From NCBI GenBank assembly GCA_965644295.1, contig CBFFRP010000032.1, positions 59,208 through 123,207 of the forward strand: a stretch of DNA of 64,000 nucleotides, read 5' to 3'. Source of the DNA: Paraphysomonas bandaiensis (lineage: Eukaryota; Chrysophyceae). A program made the translations under genes and the position numbers. Positions 12,282-23,900 of the stretch are shown here, piece after piece (the first letter of the stretch is position 1; each line of letters opens with the position of its first letter). Below the pieces are notes generated by a model, which was not told the DNA's origin, ran no database searches, and worked only from the letters and a program-made list of their open reading frames with translations.

Positions 12282-12793
12282 TTAATTATCCCGTTGAACT
12301 GCTGAATCAATGCAATACACCTGCCAGCTGATGACTATATAGAATGGAAGGAAGCATAACACACACAGTCCTCACCACAGCACAACGGAAATTGTTATAT
12401 GTTTCTTCATACCGTATATTCTGGACCTAGTTTTCCTAGTTTTCCGTTGTCAGCTGACATAAAAGTCGCTGTTTCTACAGAAAACGACTTTTGCCAAAAG
12501 TGGAGGCAGATACAGCAGTATGCTGCTGCCAAGCTATAAAGTCCACAGCAGAATACAGTATACGAAGTATGCTGCAACATCTACAGAGTACATACACACA
12601 TATCCAGCAGTCCAAACATACAGTACATACTGTACATGTACTCTGCTCATGTCAGTCACGGTATGGTGCAATCCTCTGCAAGGCTCAACTAAGAATATAC
12701 ATACATACATACCGGCCACATACAATTGTTAGTGACCCGTCTGTAATAGTCTCCCTATAGTGCACTACTATATAATAGCTACCCTATAGACGT
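12282..12793. promoter_or_regulatory. Shared divergent upstream region, ATAD3-like (-) / PWWP protein (+)
   Basis: 512 bp between divergent starts. ACAGCAGTATG occurs at 12512, a GTATAC at 12558, and several GTAC/TACATACTGTAC-like palindromes at 12615-12640. These resemble elements in the other divergent gaps. Promoter function is inferred. Confidence 0.45.
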
Positions 12794-15406
12794 ATGGACG
12801 AGTCAGAAGACCAGAAGACAGCTGTTCTTGCGGAGACTAAGCGGCTGCTGGAGAACTTGAATCGAGAGAGTCTAGCCACAGTTACCCTCAAGACCATTCG
12901 AGATGAGCTGATGGGTGTGTTCGGGGATTCAGTTATTCAGTACAAAGGAGATATCAAAGCGTGCATTGCAGACTATGTTGCGACTTGCTCCTTAGTTGAG
13001 GAGGAGGAGATTGACGAGAAGGAGGATGAGGAAGAGGAAGAACAAGACATCACCGATGAGGATGAAGATGCTGAGGTTACTGACGATCCCTTTGTGGCGG
13101 CACTACCTGATGAATGGAAGGCCTCCTTCGGCGAAGTGGTGTGGGCGAAAAGTAATAAGAGATTCCCGTGGTGGCCAGCATATATATATAACCCGTGCAT
13201 GGTCAATGCTAGTGTAAAGCTTGGTGCAATGAAGTGTGCAGGAAAGAAACATTGTGTGTATTATTATGGAAGTTCCGACTTCGGGTATGTTCTACCCAAA
13301 GACATCAAACCGTACAGTGATCATCGCGAGGTCATGGTCAAGCAGAAGATAACTAATAAAAAATACGAACGCATGTTTCCGAAAGCTTTGGAGCTAGCGG
13401 ACGCAGATGTTCTCCTAAGCGTTGATGAACGGGTTGCATGGAATCATCGCACGGTCAGGAAGAGGAAGTCAACGAAAACAAAAACTGCTGTCGCTAAAAC
13501 AGAGGCTAAGAAGTCTGCTCCACGGAAGACTGCATCCGAACCTGCGGGGCAAGGTAGCAAACAGAATACCGAACGGGAGGACGAAGTACCGGAAGAAGAC
13601 AATTATGCAGAGGAAGAAATGGAAGAGGAGGAGGAGGAGGAGAGTGAGGCCGAAGCGGAATTTGAGAAGGAAGATAGCTCTGACGAGTACATTGAAAGCA
13701 GACCCGCCCCGAAAAAGGAGAAAGCAAAGAAAAAGACGGAGAAGGAAAAAAAGTCAAAGGAAGATAAAGCACAGAAAAAGCGACCTCGTGATGACTTGAC
13801 TGAGACGGAAAAGGTAATTATTGGTCACAGCCACTTTCCCGATGTGTTTCCTAACCAACTCGTCATATCAGAAGACGACATCCAAGAAGCGAAAGACTGA
13901 CAATGGACAAGCAAATGAGCCGAAGGCCAGTAAGAAAAAGCGGCCTGTTTCTGACACTTCTAAACCAGTACCCAAGGTATGTACATATGGTGTTGCACTC
14001 ATATGTACTAATTGCTTGTGGCAGAAATCTCGACAGTCTGAGGAAAAGGAGAGTGACGAAAAGCAACGCGAGAAGCTGCAGCGCATGAAAGCCAGTAATG
14101 TTAGTCTTTGTTTTCTTGGTCTGTATATAAATGATTCAGAGAGTAGGTACCTGTATGGAAGCAAGCAAGATTAGATACAGCTGTTACCACTGGTAGTGAT
14201 GGCAAGACGAAGACAAGGGAACCCGAGACAAGAGTACAGCGTGCAAGACGACTGACCGGGTAAAGTAGAATATGCATGTACCTATTAATATCTTCACACA
14301 ATGAAATGTATAATACACATTTTCAATGGGTTGTCGCTGGTGTGGCTGACCTTGGTAATACCAGGCTTATAGAAATGCACCTTGGCAAGAATCCTGCCAA
14401 TGTGGAAGGTGCCCTCAAGAGCATGTGGAAGGCCAAGGAGGTATGTCCTGCGCCCTATTTTTTTTTATACCCTTCAAGTCAGCTCTATTGTAGATGAACC
14501 TCAATCTGGAAGAACTGAAGAATAGTGGTTTTGCAGAAGCCCTCTCAGTGCTGCGAAAGCACAATAACTCGGAAATCGCCTCCGCAGCGAAACAAATCCG
14601 GAGCTACTTTAAGCAGGTATGGGAGTTCCAGATTAGTCAGCACCATAACGTCGACGCAGAGCCTGGTTGGGGCTGCTAGTGCGAGTAGTGGCACCCAGGT
14701 TGAACAGAAAGATGTCAATGCGAAAAAAGATACAGAAGTAGAAACGAAGGAGGATACCAAAGCAAAAGAGTCAGTGGTGGATACGAAGGAGAAGTCCGAG
14801 TCAAAAACGAATAGCAGTGCGGAAGAGAATGAAGGGGAGATGAGGGTTAATGACACCAAGACAAATGAGGGAAAAAATGAAGAGAGCAATTTGAAGCAGG
14901 ATATTGAACTGGAGACAAAGGATAATGAGGCCAAGATGACAGTTGAAACAACTCCCCGTGATGACGAGTCGCTAGAGTCATCATCCGCGTCGCTTGCTCT
15001 TCCTACAGTAGGAAAGGGCGACTGTGTCTCTGGCTCGTCTGTAGCTTTGTTGCTCAACGAGGGATCTGCGCTTGCAGGGTGTCCTAGATCGGTAGTCGAG
15101 CGTATCGCTGGTGTAATTGAGCGGTTAGTGATTTTGACATATAGTATCACGGATTTAACTAAGTATTGATTCAGACTATGTCCTCCTGAAGATCCTGGGG
15201 ATGGAGGCATGGAACGCTATATGAGCGCAGTTCACAAGTTTGCATTCGCTCTCAAGGTATCACACAACTCTGTGAGCTGATATTGATTGAGTTAATGTGC
15301 TCATATGTAGGACGAAAAGTATGCGGCCATGGTTGAAAGGATAACGAAACAGGACCCAAGTGTCGATATCGCTTTTATGGTAAAGACACCTGTAGAGGAG
15401 TGGTAG
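12794..15406 (+). CDS. DEK_C-PWWP-IBD chromatin protein, LEDGF/HDGF-related
   Basis: Nine exons fit in phase: 12794-13813, 13872-13976, 14025-14094, 14166-14259, 14365-14440, 14494-14616, 14660-15123, 15175-15256 and 15311-15406, about 709 residues. Residues 28-70 (LKTIRDELMGVFG...KACIADYV) fit a DEK C-terminal domain. An acidic run follows, then a PWWP domain with FPWWP at 124-128 and YYYGSSDFGYV, an H3K36-methyl-nucleosome reader fold. A long Lys/Glu-rich region comes next. Residues about 425-500 (LIEMHLGKN, ALKSMWKAKEMNLN, EIASAAKQIRSYFK) match the LEDGF integrase-binding/TND helical bundle. The tail (about 640-700) has a weak TFIIS-central-domain look (MERYMSAVHKFAFALKDEKY). The exon 3/4 junction and the 43-bp intron at 14617 are the least certain. 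The role is probably tethering elongation or transcription factors to active chromatin. Confidence 0.8.
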
Positions 15407-17630
15407 ATGGGAAGGTTCTCTACAAGCTTTGTGAATTGCAACCTTGTTGAAGTCAAGCTACCGCGTATAGATTCTTATTGTGGCTCTTCAATTGTCACTA
15501 CTACTTGTAACTTGACCTTGAATAGGTATGTCTATTTAAAGAAATTATAAAAATACGTAGTCGAATAAATCAAGCTATATATTATTGTGAAAATTCAAGT
15601 TAAGATATTTCTGATGCAAAAAATAGAGTAAATCGGAATGGCTTTGACGATGTAGCTGTAATGCTTGCAGCTGAAGCGTCTAAAATGACATGTATCTACA
15701 AGAGTATTTAATTGTATGGAGTATAATTTGTCAAACCCAATGTAGGATAAAGCGACTTACCCCTTAAGTCTAATAATTTTACACATGCAAGACGACTAAA
15801 TAGAAAATGTTGAAATCTTTTATTCCGACAAAGCTTCATATCAGCAAGGGGGTTAAAAAATAGGTTGTTGCAATAAATAACTCGATACCAGAACGTGGAG
15901 ATTATAAGGATTTGTCGGATAGGGTCGCATTGACAGATAAAATAAAGAAGGTGGTACGTAGTAGTGAATAGGCATTATTAGGCATAATAAAATAAATTAT
16001 TAGCAATAGGCGTCCGAACTAATTTAGCATTGAAATTGAACTTACTACTAACTACTAGTTCTTTAACTCTGATATCCTACTGCCGCCGCATAACACTACG
16101 AAAGCTGCTGTTGTGCGTCGCTGCAAGCACCAAGGTGCGAGCACCTCCGCTTTAACTCTATCACTCAAAAACCAAACGCAGTACAAGCAGAATGTTGATA
16201 TACCTGACAGCTGCTGGCTTCAGTAGTTTTGATATGCTTAATTTCAGCAGCTAGCCCAATGCCCCAGTTAACCTTCAGGTGGGACCAGCAGTCCCGGATG
16301 CCAGCTTATACGTCAGGGCCCAAAGAGGTCTACATTAATGACACTTATATGTATCAATTCATTACATTGCAAGTAATTGGAACAGCAAACAATAATTGCT
16401 ATAATTGACTACAGCCTACGTCAGTTAGTTAACAATAACTTGTTTAGCAGCCCTGCTAATCTGTACTATTCATTAAAATGAAATCAGTAAAAAAGAGTAA
16501 CATCAGCAGAAAACTTAAAAAGCATCATTTTAAAAAACATCTTTATACATAACAAACTGTGATGTCTACAAACCAGGAATACTCTCAACACTAGAATTCC
16601 TTAAGAGGAATGATGCTGAAGTATAAAACAAGAATTAAACTACTCTTGAAAATTACCCTTCAGTGATGAAACATAAGCAAAATAGAAGATGAAATATAAG
16701 ACAATTTTACTTGTAGCATATAATAACCCTCATCAATTTGGCATTAAGCCGAAATTTGACCATTTAATGTCGTTGTGGTACTGTGACAAGATGTACCCTA
16801 ATTAATCGTAATTGATTAAAGCAGAACAGTTATACTGTTAGTGATAGAGTTAAAATATACACACGGCACGAAACGGCATTTGCTTGAATAGACGCAGCAT
16901 CAACTGTGCTGGAATTTTTTCTTTACTCTTCTCTCACTATAGCAGACTCAACGTAGTATATGTTGTAGGGTAGGTGTCTTTTTAATTCCTTCCCCTATGG
17001 TTGTAGTGTCTAGTTTTGGTATTTTATTGCAATGCAAAATAGCTGCCTGTAATGAATACTAATATACCAAGGACCAAGTAGCTACTCGTGTGTGTAGAAG
17101 TTAATTGCTTTTTAAATAATACCTTGTTCGCGCATAACATCTCGTATCTCGTGCGTGTAAATGCACAATGTCTGCGACAATAATTTACTATTTACAGTAA
17201 ATTTTATGAAACAAATTATAAATCTAAATCTCGAGGAAAAGTAACAATAGTTATAACTTTCTTATATCCTACGAGGCTTTATATGGTGCTATTGGTTTTT
17301 TATCAAAAAGCCTGACATTCATTCTCTATTGTCTTAGGGTTCACTAACCTCTAAGCATTGTCAGTGGAGATATAGATTCCATATATCGACACTACTACAG
17401 TGCACTTAATTATGGCAATAACAAGTCCAATTTGAACATCAAAGCCTTTTAGTATTTCACTAAAATGAAATCAAGTAAGAGTATGAAAGCGCTCTGTAGA
17501 AGGAACACGTACGTACAATGCAATTTATTCTACAATGATCAGATGAACAGTAAACATTCATCTACTTCTATAACACCAGAAGTTTGCATATGACTAAAAC
17601 CATATATAGAGTGACAACTACTGACATACA
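15407..17630. other. Intergenic, 2.2 kb, with a dispersed repeat copy
   Basis: No supported gene. The stretch holds one copy of a dispersed repeat (15996-16207, listed separately). Around 16230-16330 there is a GC-richer segment whose TACGTCAGGGCC also occurs at about 20493, next to another repeat. The rest is AT-rich, multiply stopped sequence. Confidence 0.5.
15996..16207. repeat. Dispersed repeat family 1, copy A
   Basis: This copy shares blocks in the same order and orientation with 48692-48863: ATTAGCAATAGGCG, an AACTAATNTAGCA-type block, GCAAGCACCAAGGTGC (containing the palindrome GCACCAAGGTGC), a TCTATC(A/G)CTCAAA block, and AAGCAGAATG followed by TGATATACCTGA. The copies are clearly diverged and differ in spacing. 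No coding capacity. It is probably an old short mobile element or SINE/MITE-like sequence; no tRNA-type promoter boxes were recognised. Confidence 0.65.
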
Positions 17631-18651
17631 CTACGCTATACAAAGGAAGTCGTCATGAGTTAGTGGTAAATCGCCGGTAGGTGTCGGGGGCACTAGCGAT
17701 TGTGCCGGACATGTCTGGTACCCTTTTTGCCTAGAATGCGCTACCACGCACACTACAGCACCATAGCCGTGCTCAGTCAGAAGTGACCGAGCCTGTGCAA
17801 AGGGAGCATGACAAACGCCAAACTGATCGGTCATGATGATCATTTTGGGAGTGCTATGTTCCGTAGCCAAGCCATGGTCGATTGAGAGTACTCGGCGCCG
17901 CTCCATTCCGACCACTAACTGACTTACAGGATCCAAACTGTTCCCATATTCAAGCGCCTTCAACAGCCATGAGACCTCAATATCCCCATTAGCATATAAA
18001 ACTGCGGCCGAAAATTGCAAGGGATGCAAAGCCTTGAAGCTGTCGTACCTAATTGCCTCCGCAGCGCGTTGGTGCAGTTGGTGAATCTCCGCATCACACT
18101 CACACTCTTCCAAACCTCCCAGCGAGGACGCATAATTAGAGGCATACTCTACAATTTCATTTCTGTGCAAGTGGCGATACTCATAGGGGTACGGGTATAA
18201 CTGACCAAGCATGCAGGTACGGATATTTTCACCCATGCACCCTGCAAGTACAATCTCGGTATCCGGATGAGCGTGACTGAGTAAAAACTCACGACATAGA
18301 ACCCCTGGAGCTATAGGATGTACGCTATCAGTTACAATGACAGCTTTCTTTATAGTGGGTGATGAAAGTTGTCGTAATTGTACTAAGGCCGCACGCTCAG
18401 CGCATATTGCACCACCAATATATCCCTGCTCTGCATTGGCTCCTGCCATTCCAATAAATACACTATCACACAACACCAAGCCTCTTACCCTCCACAAAAA
18501 GAACCTTCCCCGCAGATTCCACCACCAATATGCAATACACCCTGAAGCTGGACTGCTTGGGGGACGAACTCAAGAGTATTCGCTTCCTATTGGCCAGAGC
18601 TATCAGATCCACGTTATTGTCCGCTAGAATGGACGGATCTTCGAATATCAT
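17631..18651 (-). CDS. Two-domain cytidine deaminase-like protein, one zinc-site cysteine missing
   Basis: Two exons, 18651-18489 and 18442-17631, joined by a 46-bp phase-1 intron, giving about 324 residues. This is the size of plant and enterobacterial homodimeric cytidine deaminases (about 294-301). The first domain has the deaminase core GYIGGAICAERAAL (Cys-Ala-Glu: zinc ligand plus catalytic Glu). The second zinc motif reads APGVLCREFL where active enzymes have PCxxC: one cysteine remains and the other position is Gly. The C-terminal half (AAVLYANGDIEVSWLL...) looks like the degenerate second domain of this family. Active relatives convert cytidine to uridine in pyrimidine salvage. Activity is doubtful here. 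An in-frame ATG at 18708 is a longer alternative start. Confidence 0.72.
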
Positions 18652-20961
18652 CGTACGAGAGTGGCTATGAGGAGTGAAGGTATGTGTTCTGGCGAGTAGC
18701 AACCTCAAGCCTCTAGACGTTGCTGAGATTGAGCAACACGCTGGACGCTGCTGATGTGGTGGAGATTAACAATCTGCTTGCTTTTCAGCTAAAAACTGAG
18801 AATCTGAGCTGTGCTGTGCAATAAACAGGATTTTAGGTGGTAAAAATAGGTCGGCTTCCAAAATTCCTAAGAAAATCAAGTTTTTTGGCACTTATTGAAC
18901 TAACTTTTCTATGTATAACTATAATTTCGGGGGTTTCTAGGAAACAGATGCTGTCTGGACGTTACTACGTCGTAACGGCCTGGCTGTCTGTCTCATCTAT
19001 GAATCTTACAGAGATATCGCTGTGTCAATACCAGAAGAAAGAAGAAGGAGAACAGAGATCGAAACAACTCAAGCGGTTGTCTCAAAGGCATGACGGCGTA
19101 ATGATAAAGCTATTCTCTGAATGAACGAGACCCTCTGAGCTCTCAGTCTCTTCATTGCACAGCTCTGATACTGGCTGCATTGTGAATGAAGAATATATTT
19201 CTGCAACTGCAGTAAGGAATGATAGTATCTCTTCTGAGGCTCGTGCTTCTACATGACAAAGGTACTAAACTCTATCAATAATTGGAGGTTATCGAAGCTA
19301 TGAAGTCACTCTAGAAGGAAGTCAGGATGTTCATAACGGGATACAAAAGGACTGCTGTTAACTAGAAGGCTTAGGGTAATACGTCTATCTACGAAGGTAC
19401 GAGACATATTCCAATACAAGCATTTCGAAGAGTTGATGATGCATGACACAAACTGCAACGAGTGTATGACACAACTGTGGGATAGATGCCTGCATGAAAA
19501 TAGGGCTGAAGACATGGGTCCATGACGGTTGGTCGCATGGATTCCATACAAATATGTCGAAACGCAAAGTACTTCAAGGTGAAATATGTTATGGAGACCT
19601 TTTTCAAGATGTAAGAATAAAGACTTCGGAGCAGTGTCTGAAACATCTAAGGTGGCTGATACGCTAATAGGTGAGTGTTTTGTGTCGATAACTAGTAGAA
19701 AGAATGGTGTATCCAGTAGACTACCTGAATTGTCCTGCGTAAGTTAAAAAGAAAGAAAACGAATTATTCTGCAATCCTGAACTGTAGTACTCGAATATTA
19801 ATTCTTAAATACAACCACAATGAAATTCTATACACTAAAGTTTATAATGTAGTATTCACTGTAATAGCCTAGCTCAGACAGTAGTCATGAACAAGCGTAT
19901 TTGAAATCCGTTGAAACACGTTTACGGAAGAGACTGACTGATGTTTTAAGGTCACTAATTCATGCGTTAATCTCATAGTGCAGTTATGTATCGATCATAT
20001 CATATCAAACAATAGAAACGCACCACTGTATTCTTACAGTACATGTTTTATTTTACAGGTGGAGTCATACATCCAACTGTGTCCTACTGTGAGATTCGGT
20101 GGTTGCGTACCCTATAGCAGTGTTAGAAGAGATTACATCATTTAATTGGCAATGTTGAGTTCTACTGTATGATATAAATTGTACAAATCAAGACAGTAAC
20201 TATAGTACCATAGATGAAACCAGCTTCCAGTACAATGGGTGAATTTCGTTACAAAGGAATTAAACTCAGTTCCTGATGTATGGATGTCGTATTGACATGA
20301 ACTTATGATGATCTAATGTTCACCTGATGTTACATGAACACTATAAGAAGTATTTAGGTTAGTAACTACAATTCCTCTTTGGATGAGTAAATATGAGATT
20401 TACGTAAAGCAGTCTCAAGGTTCATACATAGTAAAAGTTTAACTGAACACCTACGTCTAGTGTGGAAGTAAATTTGCGAGGTTGTGACCGCTTACGTCAG
20501 GGCCTGGTAATTTTAATGCTAACGCCATTATATTTGCAGTAACATATTTTATTAATGGCCATTATACGTGCGGGGAATGGGCCATTAACGGTTGGTATGC
20601 CCTGGCTTATGTACTGTTACGAGAGGTCTCATGCCCTCAAACAAATATCAGTAACGCAAGATTAATGTTGCTTGTATGAGATAGATCGCAACAGAGCATC
20701 GTGACTGGTGATCGTAGTATACCACGTTTTCATAATTTTCTCACTGTCTTCTTCAGAAATAAAGATCACAAAATCTTAGAAATTAAAAATGTAGTACAAA
20801 CAAACAATCATTGCATATCGTTCATGAGAGCTGAGTTCATGTCACCACATGATCCACACACGACGACATACACTACGTACGATGAATTAATATTTACTAG
20901 CTTCATACACCATCTATTTCATGCGTGCTACTAAGCACGACTACAAAACCTTCTTCTATCC
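18652..20961. other. Intergenic, 2.3 kb, with a palindromic dispersed repeat
   Basis: This lies between the 5' end of the deaminase-like gene and the 3' end of the giant PB1-like/ankyrin gene. Several 60-95-codon open frames exist here but none shows family resemblance or in-phase splice partners. A repeat copy lies at 20500-20612. Confidence 0.45.
20500..20612 (-). repeat. Dispersed repeat family 2, copy A (inverted relative to copy B)
   Basis: Read on the minus strand, this copy matches 49029-49133 block by block: GTTAATGGCCCATT, CCCCGC, TATAATGGCCATTAA and AAATATGTT. Read on the plus strand it begins GGGCCTGGTAA and ends with GCCCTGGC, and GGCCATTA-type blocks recur inverted inside it, so the element is partly palindromic. 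This suggests a MITE-like DNA element. No protein is encoded. Confidence 0.55.
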
Positions 20962-23900
20962 TCAGTCGAAAATGCCTAAATTAGAATGTTCAACCATTGA
21001 TTTCTTCATGGGACCAGACGGACGGATAGATTTCGTGTGACCGACAAGATAGTTGACGATGTCATTGTGACCATTGTGGTATGCCAGCAATGCAGGTGTT
21101 AAACCACAATCATTCGGATGCACACTTTGCACTCCGTTTTCTACGAGCCACTTTACAATATCTATATCACCAACAGCGCATGCCATATGGAGAGCAGAAT
21201 TTTGGCTAGAACTGATGTGATGAATGGAGCAACCCTGTTGCGCCAACCACCGTGCCATATTTAGATTACCAGAGAGACACGAGTAAAGGAAGGCCGTGCG
21301 ACCTGATATATCTGCTTTGTCAATCGAGGCTCCGTTCTTTATTAGGCAAACCACGACATCAGGAACATTGTTCATACATGCAAAATGCAAAGCCGTTCGC
21401 CCAAATTTATCGACATCATTTACATCAAAAGTTTCCGTCTGGGATAGCAGTAGCAATACCAGGGCTGCATAACCGTTTCGTGCAGCCGTATGTAACAACG
21501 AGCAACCCTGTTCGTCTCGGACAAGGAGGTCCAAATGTGGCAACACTGACCTCGGCATATCAAAAACGTCTCTCAGTAAATCTGTCATGCCACGTCTACA
21601 CAAAATATGCAGCGGTGTCACCCCTTTTTTATCTTTAGCCATCAAATCCCCACCCGCCTTAATTAGAAACATGATCAAATCCGAGTACTGCTTTTCACAA
21701 GCTATATGTATTGGTAGCGAGCCATCGGCAGAAAGAGAGTGCAGTAAAGCACCTTTGCTCAATAAATACTGCACTATTGAGACGCTACCAGACATGCAAG
21801 CTAAATGCAGCACCGTGTAATTTTCAGGTGAGTTGCTGGACAACACTGACGTACCAGTTTCGATTAAATAGCGGCAACGCATTAAATCTCCTTCCTTACA
21901 GGCTCTGAACAACTCCACCTTCATTCGCTCTGACTCAATATTAGCCTCATCAGAGGTTGTGGTGCATTGTTCAATTTCACTATATACATCTGCCAACTTG
22001 TCATATTCTGACTCGAACCCAAAGTTGCCGCTGTATTCCTGAGTGCTATCCGACATACAGGAGAACATTGATGTCTTCTTACGAGAAGTGGTTAGGCCTG
22101 CAGAAACACCAGGACTGTTTCCCTCTTCTCTTGGGCGACTTCTCTCGATTTCCATTGTATTTTTCACATCCGTACTGAACCATGTAATGATATCCACATG
22201 CTGATATTTGATCGCCATAGATAGGCACGAGTATCCATGTACATCTTTCACTAGTGGATCCGCACCGTATTGAAAGAGCAACCTCGCCATATCTAAATGA
22301 CCTTTCGCAACGGCATAGAAGAGAGGTGTTCTACCGGAATCTGTTCTTTCGTCCACTTCGTGCCCTTGCATGATCAGAAACTTGAGGTACTCTGTGTGTC
22401 CGCATCCGGCAGCGTAATGCACCAAAGTTTTACCGTGGGGAAATTTTCGCTTCGCAATCATCGTCGGGTTCAGGGTTTCTAAAATAGTCTTCGCACTCGT
22501 GAAATCGTCGACTCGTAATCGATCTTCGAGTGTTCCGAGCGACGAAAAGACTTCTTCATCATCATTTCCCGTACAATCAACATCGGTCAGTGGTTTCGCT
22601 AAATCCTCCAGCAAATGTTGATGCCCGTTTGCCGAAGCCATATGAATAGGAGTTACACCACTGGAATTCGGCTTTCGAGGGTCTAAACCAATGCTCATTA
22701 ACCACCTGGCAACATCCATATGCCCATTTTCACAGGCCAAATGCAAAGCCGTGTTTAAGGGATCAGACGAGCCACCAGTACGAAAAGCATCAACCTCTTC
22801 GCTGTCATATAGCCACTGCAAAATTCGCAAATGTCCAAAGTATGAAGCACATAGAAATGGGGTAGAGCCAGAATTATCTGCAGCGTCAATCTCTACCCCA
22901 TTCTTCACTAGCCACATTGCTAATCGAAGATGGCCATAAAGGCATGCTATATGCAATGGAGTACGCCCAGATATCTTATTCCTACGATGCACGCTCGATC
23001 CTCGGCGAACTAAATATTTGGCGATATCAATATTTCCATTTGCGCAAGCCTTGTCCATTGGAGTATGATCGTGAAGATTTACACCCTCTAAGTCTTGGCC
23101 ATTATCAACCAGAAGACGGACAAGTTCACAGTTTCCACTCGAACAAGCACCATGTAAACAAGTATCCCCAGAATTATTGACAGTATTCAACGGACACCCA
23201 CTCAAACTGAGCAAATATTCAACGACATCGTAATTCCCATGAAGACAAGCTACATGAAAGGGTGTATTTCCATTAGAGTCTTTGCAGAGCTGCATTGCTC
23301 CGTGCTGTAAAAGAATACGAACGCCGGAAGGTGAGCAGCTTTCACATGCTCGATGTAGAGGTGTACGACATTCCATATCCATTGCATTAGCTAATGCTCC
23401 TTTCTCAATTAGTAGGTAAATGCATTTTATACACCCCTTCGAGCAGGCCAGATGTAGCAAAACTTCTCGTTTCACGCTCAAAATATTGGGGTCAAATTCA
23501 TCAAAAACATCAACCAGGGATTTCAAGAAAGTGTAATTAATATGTTCACATACATAATGCCAGATCGTGAATCCCTCAATGTTTCGGAGCGTTGAATCCG
23601 CGCCAATAGACAGCAGCCATGCTGTTAACTCAAGAAATTCTCCTTTGCATGCAAGGAACAACGGTGTTTCACCATCATTATTCACAGCATTCACATCGAC
23701 ATTAGCTTCAAACACAAGCCACTGGGAAAGAGGAATAGATCCAACTGTGGCGGCAACATGAATCGAGCAATTGCCACAACATTCTTCGAACGGTGTGCAG
23801 GGATCTGCCCCTTGTGCAACCATCATCTTCACGGCATTGACATCTCCAGCCCTGCATGCAGCAAGTAAACTGCTTTTCAAGCCACGTCGTGTTGTGTCAA

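Noticed and set aside
13422-13799. Arg-rich frame overlapping the PWWP gene
   Set aside because: It is a frameshifted reading of the Lys/Glu-rich coding region, typical of purine-rich sequence.
14617-14636. 20-bp intron in the PWWP gene (first AG after the donor)
   Set aside because: Too short compared with all other introns here; the 43-bp choice also keeps frame.
14545-15210. Minus-strand 221-residue frame opposite the PWWP gene
   Set aside because: It is Ser/Val-rich antisense of the acidic tail; the plus-strand exons splice in phase with recognisable domains.
18837-19646. Short frames of 60-95 codons in the 18.7-21 kb gap
   Set aside because: No resemblance to known proteins, no in-phase introns, and composition like the surrounding non-coding DNA.
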